Translations under genes and position numbers: made by a program
Shown: positions 11,350-22,557 of the stretch, piece after piece
How positions within the stretch are numbered: the stretch's first letter is position 1
Layout: each line of letters opens with the position of its first letter
The notes under the pieces: generated by a model
What the model saw: only the letters and a program-made list of their open reading frames with translations
What the model was told of the DNA's origin: nothing
The model's database searches: none
From: Mesostigma viride
Lineage: Eukaryota > Streptophyta > Mesostigmatophyceae > Mesostigmatales > Mesostigmataceae
Direction of reading: 5' to 3'
Length of the DNA: 64,000 bases
Assembly: GCA_009746045.1 (NCBI GenBank)
Contig: RPFO01000506.1
Coordinates: 1 to 64,000 of the forward strand

Positions 11350-11852
11350 AAGACCAAATGGTGGTGGCACGGAGTATAAAATTAATGGTGGTGGCACGCC
11401 GCCATTGTTGTTGTTGTTGTTGTGTCCCACGCCGCACACCGGTGGAGTACAATTTGGTGGTGGCACGGTGTGCCGGTGCAACGGTGCAACGGTGCAACGG
11501 TGCAACGGTGCAACGGTGCAACGGTGCAACGGCCAGTGATTGGCCCGTTGCTGATTTGCTGACATGCAGCCTAATAAAAATTGGCCGCAAATTCGTCCGG
11601 TCGCACGTGGGCACAAGATTTGCGGCCAATTTTTACTAGGCTGCATATCAGAAAATCAGCAACGGGCCAATCACTGGCCGTTGCACCGTTGCACCGTTGC
11701 ACCGTTGCACCGTTGCACCGTTGCACCGGCACACCGTGCCACCACCAAATTGTACTCCACCTGTGTGCGGCGTGGGACACAACAACAACAACAACAATGG
11801 CGGCGTGCCACCACCATTAATTTTGTACTCCGTGCCACCACCATTTGGTCTT
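11350..11852. repeat. 503-bp foldback (near-perfect palindrome)
   Basis: Left arm 11350-11592 and right arm 11618-11852 are inverted copies around a 25-base centre. From the outside in, each arm holds AAGACCAAATGGTGGTGGCA, a (GTT)n or (CAA)n run, a GTCCCACGCCGCACA block, an array of the 8-bp GTGCAACG unit, and GGCCGCAAAT at the centre. Transcripts would form a very long hairpin. No target duplication was found outside the arms. The matching frames on both strands are mirror images and not genes. It resembles a foldback-type or MITE-like element. Confidence 0.9.
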
Positions 11853-13185
11853 TACAGGGTCAGCTCACTTCCTTAGTGATTTCGGCACCTCAATTAGCGA
11901 CAATTTTCGGTTCATTAGTACGGTTTACCCGAGAAATCTGGTGATACTGATTAGTGACAATTCGTACCCGACCAAATCCGATCCGAAAGCACTAACGACG
12001 CGAGTAATTAGTACATGCAACTCACTTCATTAGTATGATGGCGAGGTCGTCAGCTCGTGGAGCTATGGAGACGGCATTTCCCATTCTTGCTGCGAAAACA
12101 ATCGTTTCAGAAAGAAATCTGTGAAAAAATCTCGTGCTTATGTGTATAATTGCTACATTTCTCAGTCTGCATCGCTCCACGCTGAGGTTGGAGTCATGCA
12201 TATAGCGACCGATTGCGATGATCAAAGAATGAAAAACTGGGCTATCCGGAATCGTGTGAATCGTGTGCCTACAGCTGCCTACGTGACGCGATCACTTCAA
12301 AAAGGCGTCGAATGCGGGATACATCCATGGGCTCCATCGTACAGCATTTTTGGGGCGGACCGAGGTAGCTGCCGATGGGAATGCCGTGAGAATACTGCGG
12401 AAACGTGCGTAAGTGAAAACTGGATACTGCTTGACCTCCGGAGCATCTGGTGAGCCGCAGTTCTGGTTTAGGGTGATAGGGTGGTTGAAAATGGAGGTCT
12501 AGTCAGGGTTTGTTATTATTTGTTGCGTTTCTTGCTGGAATTTTATTTTCCGGTGCTGTCGGTGGCCGCTGAAGAAATTCTTTGCGGGACCTAGGATGTG
12601 TGCTGTCCTTCCGTCTGGCACCGCTGCCGTGGATTCGACGGCCGCAAACACCTGCATTGATAAATTGCCGCACCTGACTGCGTCAATGTTATGGATGCTC
12701 AGGGTATTATGGCGCCTTGACTGTCATGTTGTCCATACGTCTTGCATGTGGCATTCATCTATGTAACCTTTTGCCTCTTGCTGTTGGTTGCTTTGCTTTC
12801 ATGCGCTTTATTTCATTTCCTTGGTGGGATTAGCCTGTGGAAGGCGGCCTCCCTCCTGCATCCTGTGTCGGCAGACATACTGACAGGCAGGATGAAGTGC
12901 AGGCAGAGGGGCAGGCGAACAGCCGTTTATATTTGCACACATGCTTGCCGCTGGTACGCTAGTTTGCGTGTATCTTTGCATGGTCATGTTTTGGCAGGCC
13001 TGGACAGATATGTTCAAATATGGTCGCATGCGTGCATGCACGCATGCATGAATGGGTTTACGCATGTTGCCAGCCACATAGGTAGGCACGTGGGAACGCT
13101 CGCAAGCTGACGACACTACCAGGTCAGGCTGGTCTGGACCTGGAAGACACACAGGAGGCAGGCAGCCTTGGATGGTGTGGTGGGG
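11853..13185. other. unassigned
   Basis: 11870-12020 contains several TTAGTGA/ATTAGT words. A 110-codon frame at 12121-12453 and a 122-codon frame at 12742-13110 have no recognisable motifs; both contain repeats such as ATGCATGCATGC or lack coding bias. I do not call genes. Confidence 0.35.
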
Positions 13186-13232
13186 AGGGAGGGAGGGAGG
13201 GAGGGAGGGAGGGAGGAAGGGAGGAAGGGAGG
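13186..13232. repeat. (GGGA)n microsatellite
   Basis: Short GGGA tract with GGAA variants. It is the first of three adjoining tetranucleotide arrays. Confidence 0.9.
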
Positions 13233-13244
13233 GCATGACTGCGT

Positions 13245-13400
<156 letters not shown>

Positions 13401-13404
13401 GTTA

Positions 13405-13564
13405 TATGGGTGGGTGGGTGGGTGGGTGGGTGGGTGGGTGGGTGGGTGGGTGGGTGGGTGGGTGGGTGGGTGGGTGGGTGGGTGGGTGGGTGGGTGGGTG
13501 GGTGGGTGGGTGGGTGGGTGGGTGGGTGGGTGGGTGGGTGGGTGGGTGGGTGGGTGGGTGGGTG
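13405..13564. repeat. (GGGT)n microsatellite
   Basis: About 160 bp of uninterrupted GGGT. A strong G-quadruplex candidate on the plus strand. Confidence 0.95.
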
Positions 13565-13689
13565 GGGAAGGTGTGCTTTTTATTATGATGATTAGCTAAG
13601 TTACGTGTGTGTTGTTGATGTACATGTTGACGTTGTATCATGGGCGTGTGCCCCTAAGTCTGCCTTCCTGCAATATCACATAATATATC

Positions 13690-15030
13690 ATCTAGATGTG
13701 TTGTTGGGAACCTGACTATATATCCCAAACTGGAATGGTTGACATTCAACTATGGGATGAAACCCACGAAAAACAATTACTAGGAACTGCCATTTTTGTG
13801 CTATGTTTGCTAGCATCTGTCACCTATTTGTCATGCAAACAGTCTGAATTTCTTGTGGGCAGTTAACATAGATGTTTTTATGAGCTGTGCAAATTTCTAG
13901 GCTTGACTGAGTTCATTGATATAGGCACCCATGTGTTGGAAACCTTGGAAAACCAAGAAAAACTGCATTTGGGGGGGGGTTCGCTACCATCAGTCACCAT
14001 TTTGTCATCCAACCAGCCTGCAACTTTGTGGGCATGCTGCATGGGATGTGTTTAGAACATGTGCAAAGTTCCAGCTCCAACTGAGCTCTATTGGTGTCAT
14101 TATGTATGCATATGTGTGATAAAACCCTTGGAAAACCAAGAAAAACTGCATTCTTGGGGTATTTATGCTAGCATTTGTCACCTATTTGTCATCCAACCAG
14201 CCTGCAACTTTGTGGGCATGCTGCATGGGATGTGTTTAGAACATGTGCAAAGTCCCAGCTCCAACTGAGTTCATTTGGAGTCATTATGTATGCATATGTG
14301 TGATAAAACCCTTGAAAAACCATGAAAAACTGCATTTGGGGGTATTTATGCTAGCATTTGTCACCTATGAGTCATCCAACCAGCCTGAAACTTTGTGGGC
14401 ATGCTGCATGGGATGTGTTTAGAACATGTGCAAAGTTCCAGCTCCAACTGAGCTCTATTGGTGTCATTATGTATGCATATGTGTGATAAAACCCTTGAAA
14501 AACCATGAAAAACTGCATTCTTGGGGTATTTATGCTAGCATTTGTCACCTATTTGTCATCCAACCAGCCTGCAACTTTGTAGGCATGCTGCATGGGATGT
14601 GTTTAGAGCATGTGCAAAGTCCCAGGCCCAACTGAGTTCATTTGGAGTCATTATGTATGCATATGTGTGATAAAACCCTTGAAAAACCATGAAAAACTGC
14701 ATTTTGGGGGTATTTATGCTACCATCAGTCACCTGTTTGTCATCCAACCAGCCTGCAACTTTGTGGGCATGCTGCATGGGATGTGTTTAGAACATGTGCA
14801 AAGTCCCAGGCCCAACTGAGTTCATTTGGAGTCATTATGTATGCATATGTGTGATAAAACCCTTGAAAAACCATGAAAAACTGCATTTTGGGGGTATTTA
14901 TGCTAGCATTTGTCACCTATTTGTCATCCAACCAGCCTGCAACTTTGTGGGCATGCTGCATGGGATGTGTTTAGAACATGTGCAAAGTCCCAGGCCCAAC
15001 TGAGTTCATTTGGAGTCTTTATATATGCGT
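13690..15030. repeat. 184-bp satellite array, about seven units
   Basis: A unit containing ACCAGCCTGCAACTTTGTGG, GCTGCATGGGATGTGTTTAG and TGATAAAACCCTTGAAAAAC repeats at a spacing of about 184 bp (for example near 14426, 14610 and 14794). The left-most one or two units (13690-13930) are much more diverged, and the right-most decays after 15030. Inner units are nearly identical to one another, suggesting recent homogenisation. The 69-codon frames repeated in it are by-products. Confidence 0.92.
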
Positions 15031-15239
15031 ACATGCCAGAAAGTGCTGAAAATACGGTATTCTTTGCTAGCAAATGTCACCATGTTACCATGCTGCCGAC
15101 TCCCAAAATTTTTTTTGACCACATGGCATCATAAGATATCTGATAAGGAACCTTGGTGCCGAATTTGAGGTCAAACTGACCATTATTCCTTCTCCAAATA
15201 ATTTCCAGGGGAAGAAAATGGGTTTTCGAATGTGTGTGT

Positions 15240-15595
15240 CAAGACATGGCACGGTGGCACGGTGGCACGGTGGCACGGTGGCACGGTGGCACGGTGGCAC
15301 AGTGGCATCCCACGTTGGGCAGTGCTTGTGGGCAATATAACATTAGTATTGGACGTTATGTTACCTCGTGACACCATACAAAATCATAAAATGGTAGTTT
15401 TATGGTGCAACGGTGCAACGGTGCAACGGTGCAACGGTGGCACAGTGGCACCCCACTTTAGGCAGTGCTTGTGGACATTATAACATTAGTATTGGACGTT
15501 ATGATACCTCATGACACCATACAAAATCATAAAATGGTAGTTTTATGGTGCAACGGTGCAACGGTGCAACGGTGCAACGGTGCAACGGTGTCAAA
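15240..15595. repeat. 8-bp minisatellites inside a 142-bp duplication
   Basis: GGCACGGT units (15248-15300) are followed by two copies, about 142 bp apart, of a segment with TTAGTATTGGACGTTATG and ATGGTAGTTTTATGG. Each leads into a GTGCAACG array (15404-15440 and 15546-15590). The 8-bp unit is the reverse complement of that at 8 kb. Confidence 0.88.
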
Positions 15596-15702
15596 ACATG
15601 ATGAGACACTTACCTCCTACCTTTGGACCTAAGAGAGGTACAAAATAACAAAGTTGAAAAAAATCAATTTGTACTTGTGCTGTAGTACAAATCCAGGTGT
15701 GC

Positions 15703-16216
15703 CTGGGGTGTGCAGCCTGGGCTGCGCCCCGCCCAACGGGGCCGACACCTCCTCACGTGGGCCGGGCCCAGCCAGGTTAGACGCCGCAAGGCCCGCACCT
15801 TCAAATAACAGCTTGTAGAGGACATGGGGGCCCTAGGCCTCTCCGTGATTTGGAAAAATTATGGACAAGGCCAAGTGGGCCCAGGTCATAGAGGACAACA
15901 ACCCCCCTGCAGTGGGGAGGCCGCGCGTTTGCACACGTGGGCGGCATGCTAGACAAGACCCCTAGGGTCGCGAGCACCACAGATATAGAATAGGATTGTT
16001 TTGTAGATAGCCTGTAGATAGCTTAGACCGTACAGATGTTGCTGGATGACCTACTGGTCCCAACCCCGCTTGAATACCGCATCCACTCTCTCTCCCTTCT
16101 TTGGACTGCCATGCAGAACAAGACGCGGTGCATGGAAGAGGATTGTCAAGGCTCACACGCCCGACCCTGTGGGCAAGCCACCTCCCACCAAGCGGCGGAG
16201 GCGTTTTGATGAGTAG
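15703..16216 (+). pseudogene. LINE ORF2 C-terminus, right part of the split copy
   Basis: Frames read QVRRRKARTF, then QLVEDMGALGLSVIW and MDKAKWAQVIEDN, matching the intact C-terminal stretch at 31690-31884 and, more loosely, VTQLLEDAGLLGLSVL at 54.7 kb. Stops and frame changes are present. A later basic tail ending PPPTKRRRRFDE stops at about 16216, as at 6.1 kb. This is the continuation of 6938-7912. Confidence 0.8.
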
Positions 16217-16308
16217 GGTAGTTAGGATTTTTCTAGACTAGCTATGTTAGCGTTAGGTTAGTCCGATTACGCGGCTCTCGCCACTCCACCACCCATGCAT
16301 CAAGGAAT

Positions 16309-16356
16309 ATGTGCTACATGATCTCCCAACGGAGGCATTAATTAATTAATTAATTA
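16309..16356 (+). mobile_element. LINE 3' terminus with (TTAA)n tail
   Basis: GTGCTACATGATCTCCCAAC GGAGGCA hairpin followed by ATTAATTAATTAATTAATTA. It closes the 3' UTR of the split LINE (15703-16356). Confidence 0.8.
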
Positions 16357-16390
16357 GGAACATAACTCCGTTGGGGGATGTAGCACATAG
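16357..16390 (-). mobile_element. second LINE 3' terminus, tail to tail
   Basis: Reverse complement of the same end: TGTGCTACATCCCCCAACGG then AGTTATG, pointing left into the shared TTAA tract. Two elements meet tail to tail, or one arose by inversion. Upstream (rightward) sequence to about 16830 may be its 3' UTR. Confidence 0.6.
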
Positions 16391-18279
16391 CCCAGAGAAG
16401 GGGCATATGAGCATATAGTACATTCTAAGCTACTTCCTGCAAGGGTGGGAATGTAAACAACACTTGCTCTATAGGTGCACTAGAGTAGGGCACCTGCACC
16501 ACCCAGAGTCTCGGGCAACGCCCAGCTAAGGGGAGCCCGTCATAGGTGGGGAAGATCAGCATAGCTATACAAGAGCTAGAGCGTGGCATCTCAGCAGAGC
16601 CGGAGCAGCTCTCTGCATGGGCACGGCATAACTAAATAAAGCTAGGCATCGTCTGGAGTGTGGCACATCATAGGCACACATGTACATGGCTAAATGAGAC
16701 TCGTGAGTCAGCTGGTATAGCGGAGCCTGTAGGAGGCTTACATGTACATGGCCACGGTCTATCTATTCTGCACTACTACTGCTGTATTCCCCTGATAGCA
16801 ATACCCCACCACACTCATCGAAAAAGGCTGTGTTTGAGCCCCCCCGGAAAATACCGGTTCCATCAACCTATGTTAACTTTGTTCGTCCGATTTCGGCCGT
16901 TTTTTCAATCGACGCACCTGGCACTGCGAGATCCACCCTACTTCAGATCTGGACTTAAATGCCTCGGAAGAAAACGGGGGGCGAAACGGTAAAAAACGGT
17001 CAACCGACGTATAGAAACGGAAACGCGACCGGGGGTTACTGACTGACAGACCGGGGGTTACAGGGGCGGACACGCGACGGTCACTGCCGGTTACGAGCTG
17101 GGCATTACAGTGACCGAGACTCGGAGGTCGTCATCTCGATTTTTCCCGCGACCCCAGAGACGAAAACGACGAAAACACCCATGGCGGTCGAGTATCAGCT
17201 AGCGTTTTGAAACTTGCGTCACTGCAGCCGCTCGAGGTGTCAAAACGAAGCTTACATCACGGTTAATCCATGGAATAATTTTGGAATGATATGAGCTGTG
17301 ATTGCGACGAGGGAATTGAACGGGACAAATTGTTTTTTTGCAGCGCACCATTTTTTTTCGCGAAAACCAGATTTCTCGGTGGTACGTGTCTAAAAGTCCT
17401 GGTTACGAGAGGAGATTAAAATCCCGGCTCGATAGCTCAGATTATGCGTTACAATATCCCCGAAAACGTTAGTGTTTTCGTTTTCTGAGTTTCGCTTTTT
17501 TTTCTCCGGCATTCGCCTGAATAAATATGGGGCGCGAAATCCGTCTGTTTCTTGCTTCGTACAATACATGTCTTTGTCGTCAGATAATTAGCTCTTTAGG
17601 CTATGCCCGACCTTCCTGTACTGCCCAGCCTGCGGCAATAAGCCAGCAGGACATATGGCGTGCCCAAGATTCCGCGCAAAGGTCGCTAATGGTCTTCCGG
17701 ATGTGCAGTAAGTGCGGTAAAAGCTGCGAAAATTGCTTATAATGCCTGTAGAAAGCTCTTTGCGACAGTGTTTTCCAAGCGAGTTTATTGTTCCTTTGAC
17801 GCTAGATACAAAAGGCAAAGGGGTTCATCATTTTTTATTAGCCGTCAATGCGGTTTCGAGATGTGATGGGTTGGGCAGACGACCTCGCCACGACCCGCTG
17901 GGCTCACGCTTCGCATCTCCCGGCAGCCATGAAGAAGCGCAGATTAAGCGAGGTGAGCGAGCTAGAGGTCCCAGAATCGTTGCTAAGGGGCAAGGCAGCT
18001 TCTCAAAGGGTAGAGAGCTGGATTAATAAGACTTTCTCAAGGGCATTATGCAGTGGTTATTGCCACCTTGTCCAGATATTTTCCCTTGTCTTTCTGATTT
18101 ATATACTGCTTCAAAGAGGGCAAGGAGAGCGTTTGCGACGTTGTTTCTCATTCATTACTATGAAGAAATGCCTTTGCAATTGCTTACCACGAGATGGAAG
18201 CTGCCTCATGCAAATTAGCCAGGCAATGCAAGTGATGCAAGGTGAGGCCATGCATGGCTGATATTGCCTTCATGCGTGA
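16391..18279. other. unassigned, one shared segment
   Basis: The stretch 16797-16840 (AGCAATACCCCACCACACTC onward) recurs in reverse complement at 24552-24600 next to a decayed ORF1-only element, so at least part is repeat. Between 17.5 and 18.25 kb two overlapping frames of 97 and 137 codons lack recognisable domains; an exon such as the MKKRRLSEVSELEVPES stretch near 17930 is possible but unproven. Confidence 0.35.
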
Positions 18280-19500
18280 GTTGAGCAGGTGGCTGGCTGG
18301 GCGTGTGGCTGGCTAGGTGAGCGGGGCGTTTATGGGGGGTTGCGATGGTGCGGGCATGCGAGGGCAAAAGGGCGGGCTCATGCCTGGCTGGTTTGGGTGT
18401 TGGGTAGTTAGGTGGTTCGGTAATTGGGTTGTCGAGTGTTTAGGTGGTTAGGTGGTTGTGTTGCTGGGTGACTGGTTGGTTGGTTGGTTGCCCAGGAAGT
18501 CTTGTGTGGGAGGCTTAGGCTATAGATGCTTCAAGGGATGCCTAGGCGTAGGTGGGTTCAATGGCAGGTGGCTGGCTGAAAGGTGGATGCCTTGGTAAAT
18601 GGCTGGCCGAGTAGCTGGGAGCACAGGCAGCTGGAGAGGGTGGCTGGCTGGCTGGCTGGTCATGGTGGGTGGATGAGTACAAGGGTGGTCGGTCATAGGT
18701 AGATGTCCAGGTGGCTGGGTGATTGATAGGCTTTGGGGACTGCGAAGTGGGTGGGTTGTTGGATTCGTGAGTGAAACAATGGCACGGTATTGAGGGTGGT
18801 GGGTTGGTGGTTGGTTGGTTAGGGATGCGTGTGGGTGGGTGGGTTGGTGGGTAGGCCATTGGTGGTTGGTGGCTGGTGGATGTGTAGATGACTGTATGGG
18901 TGGGTAGGCGAAGGGACGGGTAGATGGACAGGTGCGCGCACAGATATGGATGCGTGGATGGGTTTATGGTTGGGACCGTCTCACCTATCGCAGGTGAAGG
19001 GCTGTGCACGTTGGGGGTGAGGTAGGTGGCTGGCTGGCTGAGAAAATGCATGTGTGGGTGGGTCAGTGGGTATAAGGGTGGGGGGAGTGAGTGGTTGAGT
19101 GGGTACTTGTAGGTGCGTGGGTGGGTCAAGGGTGGGCGGCCGCATGGGTGCATATGGGGCCAGCTGGCTGGGTGTTTAGGTGGCTGGGTGATTGGGTGGT
19201 TGGCGCATCGGATGGGTGAATGCCTCCTCATTACCTGATTGGTACGTGGGTTGCGCAGGTGCCTTGGTGGGTGGGTGGATGTCCAAGTGGGTTGGTAGGT
19301 GGTTGGGTGCCTAGGTGCACGCGTGGTTATAAAAGGTGGGTTAGCACGGGCGCAGCTGGCTGGGTGGGTGGGTCACTGGGTGGGTGGACGGGTGGGTGTT
19401 TAGGTGTACGGGCACGTGAGTGTGTGAGTAGTTGTGTGGGTGGGTGGCCAGGTGGCTGCATGGGTGGGCGACTGCATGGGTGGCTCGGTGCGCACAAAGT
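18280..19500. repeat. degenerate GGTGGGT/GGCTGGCT low-complexity tract
   Basis: About 1.2 kb of irregular GGTGG, GGCTGGCT and GGGTGGGT words, G-rich on the plus strand. Looks like old, decayed tetranucleotide arrays. The 229-codon minus frame here (His- and Pro-rich) is a by-product. Confidence 0.75.
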
Positions 19501-19551
19501 GCAAGTGATGGAGACATGGGATATTCCAATGCCGTATCATGTGAGCATACG

Positions 19552-19633
19552 CCCGATTTCTGGCCTGCGCTGGTTGTCTCCTTGATAATCATCATAGTGT
19601 CAAGGAGACAACCAGCGCAGGCCAGAAATCGGG
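19552..19633. repeat. 34-bp perfect inverted repeat hairpin
   Basis: CCCGATTTCTGGCCTGCGCT at 19552 continues for 34 bases and is mirrored exactly at 19600-19633 around a 14-base loop. The right arm is the end of the dispersed repeat also present at 10.3 kb and 32.4 kb, so two copies of its end sit head to head here. Confidence 0.9.
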
Positions 19634-19790
19634 AGAATCCGGACCATGGTAGCTCGAGCCTGCCGTTATCTTGTCCGCGTGTTTGAGTCGTTCAGGATGA
19701 TGAATATGAATGGTGATGGAAATGTGTAGCCTTGTGCATTGCAATTATGGCTGCCTTACGTGTAGAGACTAGATGCTGGTTGTCTCCTTG
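19600..19790 (+). mobile_element. dispersed repeat, copy 2
   Basis: Begins TCAAGGAGACAACCAGCGCA and follows the 10186-10392 copy closely through TCGTTCAGGATGATGAA. Its open frame is broken by a TAG. Confidence 0.7.
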
Positions 19791-20190
19791 ATATGATTTC
19801 TGGCCTGCGCTGGTTGTCTCCTTGATAAGAATAATATATATGGTTGTCTCCTTGATATAAGGCCTGCATGCCATCTAAGCTCAATTACTGATCTGAATTG
19901 ATATACATTATTCCAAGTAGTAGTTAGCGTGAGTCGCGAGTTGCACTCCTGTGTCAAAGATGCTAACTAATCCTGCTACCACCCATTTGTCTCCTTGATA
20001 TGATTATTGGCCTGCGCTGGTTGTCTCCTTGATAATAATAATATATCTGGTTGTCTCCTTGATATAAGGCCTGCATGCAAGCTAAGCTCAATTACTGATC
20101 TGAATTGATATACATTATTCCAAGTAGTAGTTAGTGTGAGTCGCGAGTTACACTCCTGTGTCAAAGATGCTAACTAATTTTCCTCCTTGA
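19780..20190. repeat. 207-bp direct tandem duplication
   Basis: TTGTCTCCTTGATATGATT begins at 19780 and again at 19987. Both copies run through ATCTGAATTGATATACATTA and GTCAAAGATGCTAACTAA with few differences. Each copy contains further GGTTGTCTCCTTGATA ends of the dispersed repeat. Confidence 0.88.
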
Positions 20191-20767
20191 TAATACTGCT
20201 ACCACCCATAACATCATTACATCGGAATAGCCAATGTCCATGAATAAAAAATAAATGAATAAATATAAATGAATGTCCACGCATGTCAACCACGAATGGC
20301 CTAACATTTCCACAATCATTGCATACCACCTAGCTAGCTAACTAAATAATACATGAAGAGAGCTAGGGTAGAGAGCTTAGACTAGAGTTGGCTTGATGTC
20401 GTAGATAGATTAGACCGGTAGGATTGTGTGTCCCCACCCATCGATCCATCAGGGTCAGAGTTCCATTATACGTAATACACGCTTATACGCACAGGGTCCG
20501 TATAAAGTATAATACGGTAGAGTACACGATCGTAAGTGACCACTAGATTTGATGGTTTTCAGGGCTGTTTCAACCATTGCTCACTCACTGACATGTTTGT
20601 GACACTAATAAGCATAGAATACACAGTTGGCTCACTGGCTCACTGCCCTGCATACAAGAAACATGATTTTACTGTCGTTCAACGAAGCAATCATACACGC
20701 ATGCCGCATGGAGTCTAGTATCGCTGGACTCACGATAAAACATCGCACACATGCACGTTGAAGACAC
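20191..20767. other. unassigned, LINE 3' UTR remnant
   Basis: Around 20395-20460 the text AGATTAGACCGGTAGGATTG and a CCATCGATCCATC stretch match the LINE 3' UTR seen at 26210, 31560 and 43440, but the hairpin end is missing. The rest shows nothing recognisable. Confidence 0.45.
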
Positions 20768-21364
20768 TTACCATGCAAAGAAATACTCATGCATGCAATA
20801 TATAGGCAAATAATGTATGAGCCAGCTGTGCATCGTGCAAGTTGCTGCCCTTTGCAGTGAAAGCATACCGACTCTGCCTGACCCCTGTATGCCGGTTAGC
20901 CATACCATATTGCTATACCTACTTATTGATAGAAAAAAAGGGCCAAGAAACTGGGGAACAAATCGAGCTTCCACAATGCTGCACAACCATGCCAATATCT
21001 GACTTCCAGAAGGTTTGCACAGCTTTGTTACCATCAAGTAAACAAAGAAAGCTGCAGCAATGATGTCCGCAATTCTCACTGCACAGGTCCGGTATGTGCT
21101 GCAGTCACGCTGCATTGATAAATCGGCATCAACTTGGCTCATAAGAGCTATCCTGAAGACTGCCTGAGCAGCCAAGGTAATCCACAAACTATCGTGGCGA
21201 ATGGTTACACGAGCGGCCCTCTTCATGTATATAACAACCAAACCTTGACGCACCACTGGAACCGCGGCCGTCGTGACGCTTTGCAGCTGTAAAATATTCG
21301 AAGCCTCGGATTCGTGAGTACACGATAAAGAATAGACACCTTCGCACGGGGCACCAGAAGCCAT
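20768..21364 (-). CDS. hypothetical protein, 198 aa, low confidence
   Basis: I do not recognise this product. The minus frame is open for 198 codons with two moderately hydrophobic stretches (around LAAQAVFRIALM and IIAAAFFVYLMV) that could be membrane segments. It lies in a quiet region between duplications, with no transposon signature. It could be an exon of a host gene, since the genome has introns, or a chance frame. Nothing downstream on the same strand clearly continues it, although another 141-codon minus frame lies just to the right (21378-21803), upstream in transcription. Confidence 0.25.
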   Translation of the reverse strand: MASGAPCEGVYSLSCTHESEASNILQLQSVTTAAVPVVRQGLVVIYMKRAARVTIRHDSLWITLAAQAVFRIALMSQVDADLSMQRDCSTYRTCAVRIADIIAAAFFVYLMVTKLCKPSGSQILAWLCSIVEARFVPQFLGPFFLSISRYSNMVWLTGIQGSGRVGMLSLQRAATCTMHSWLIHYLPIYCMHEYFFAW

Positions 21365-21377
21365 ACAGTCTGCAAGC

Positions 21378-21803
21378 CTACACTAATACTAACAACGACC
21401 TGAGAGCCCTACAGCTGGCCTCAATCCGTACCACTAAAGGTGCAAATGAAAGCCTGCCCCATTTTCTGACGCTTCTTAAACTGCGCATCATCGTCATGAC
21501 CAACCAAGGCTGCGATTCTTGATGAAATTTTAGAGTGCCTGCCGCTTCAAATTTCGATATTCCCATAAGTTTGTTCACCTTCCAGTTAACTCTCACCTTC
21601 CTGTTAACTAGTGTCCATATCTGACCATGCCCGAGGCAATGGCCATCAAATTTTGCACGCCTCCCAGCGCCTCCTAAGTATTTGCACCTTAGGGATACAG
21701 TAAACCCACAGTACGCCCTGTCGGCTTTGAACAAGCCATGAGGCAAGTATTTTACTCCTTTTAGGTACCCACCGAAAGTCGTATGTGAGCACGCACGTTG
21801 CAC
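21378..21803 (-). CDS. hypothetical protein, 141 aa, low confidence
   Basis: Unrecognised minus-strand frame, basic overall, with Gly- and Arg-rich text but no known motif. It ends just before the 198-codon frame begins, so the two could be exons of one gene, but I see no convincing splice sites linking them. Confidence 0.2.
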   Translation of the reverse strand: MQRACSHTTFGGYLKGVKYLPHGLFKADRAYCGFTVSLRCKYLGGAGRRAKFDGHCLGHGQIWTLVNRKVRVNWKVNKLMGISKFEAAGTLKFHQESQPWLVMTMMRSLRSVRKWGRLSFAPLVVRIEASCRALRSLLVLV

Positions 21804-21935
21804 GTTTGGCGAAATTTCCCCTTCGATTACAGGCTGGTTAGGCCAAAAGGGTCAAAATTGTGTCAGGTGGCCTTAACTTTTGAAATACTTTTCCAAAAAT
21901 ACCGCAAAATAGATCAAAATTCATGGAAAAATATT

Positions 21936-22499
21936 TTTAAAACATCTACGTTGAGAAAATGCCACTTTTGCTGACCAAACTAGGGCTAAACAGGCATATT
22001 GTGTTTCCCCGGGTTAAGTTAACATGGAGACAAGCCCACAGCTCCAGCCAATAGTGTGGCAGGTCAAAAAAATCCGCAAAAATATTCATCAAATCAGAAA
22101 TCAGAAATAAGAAATAAGTTCCTGCGGGACAAGGACAAGATTCCCATGAATCTGGTAGTTATTCACAAAGTAAAGATATAGCTGGCAGTTACAGCCAATG
22201 AACTAAAGCTGGACATATTTAAAACATCTACGTTGAGAAAATGCCACTTTTGCTGACCAAACTAGGGCTAAACAGGCATATTGTGTTTCCCCGGGTTAAG
22301 TTAACATGGAGACAAGCCCACAGCTCCAGCCAATAGTGTGGCAGGTCAAAAAAATCCGCAAAAATATTCATCAAATCAGAAATCAGAAATAAGAAATAAG
22401 TTCCTGCGGGACAAGGACAAGATTCCCATGAATCTGGTAGTTATTCACAAAGTAAAGATATAGCTGGCAGTTACAGCCAATGAACTAAAGCTGGACATA
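21936..22499. repeat. 282-bp tandem duplication
   Basis: The unit starting near TTTAAAACATCTACGTTGAG occurs at about 21936 and again at about 22218, ending each time in AACTAAAGCTGGACAT. I saw no differences between copies, so the duplication is recent. Confidence 0.93.
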
Positions 22500-22557
22500 A
22501 CTTGACTTCCTGAACAATCTACTTGGGATCTCAAGGATCCGAGACCACTTTTGCCAA

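Noticed and set aside
11298-11944. Similar 100-180-codon frames on opposite strands near 11.5 kb
   Set aside because: They mirror each other because the region is a palindrome.
14059-15134. Five nearly identical 69-codon frames
   Set aside because: One per 184-bp satellite unit; no start context or domain.
18542-19231. 229-codon minus frame rich in His and Pro
   Set aside because: Lies in a degenerate GGTGGGT tract and reflects its composition.
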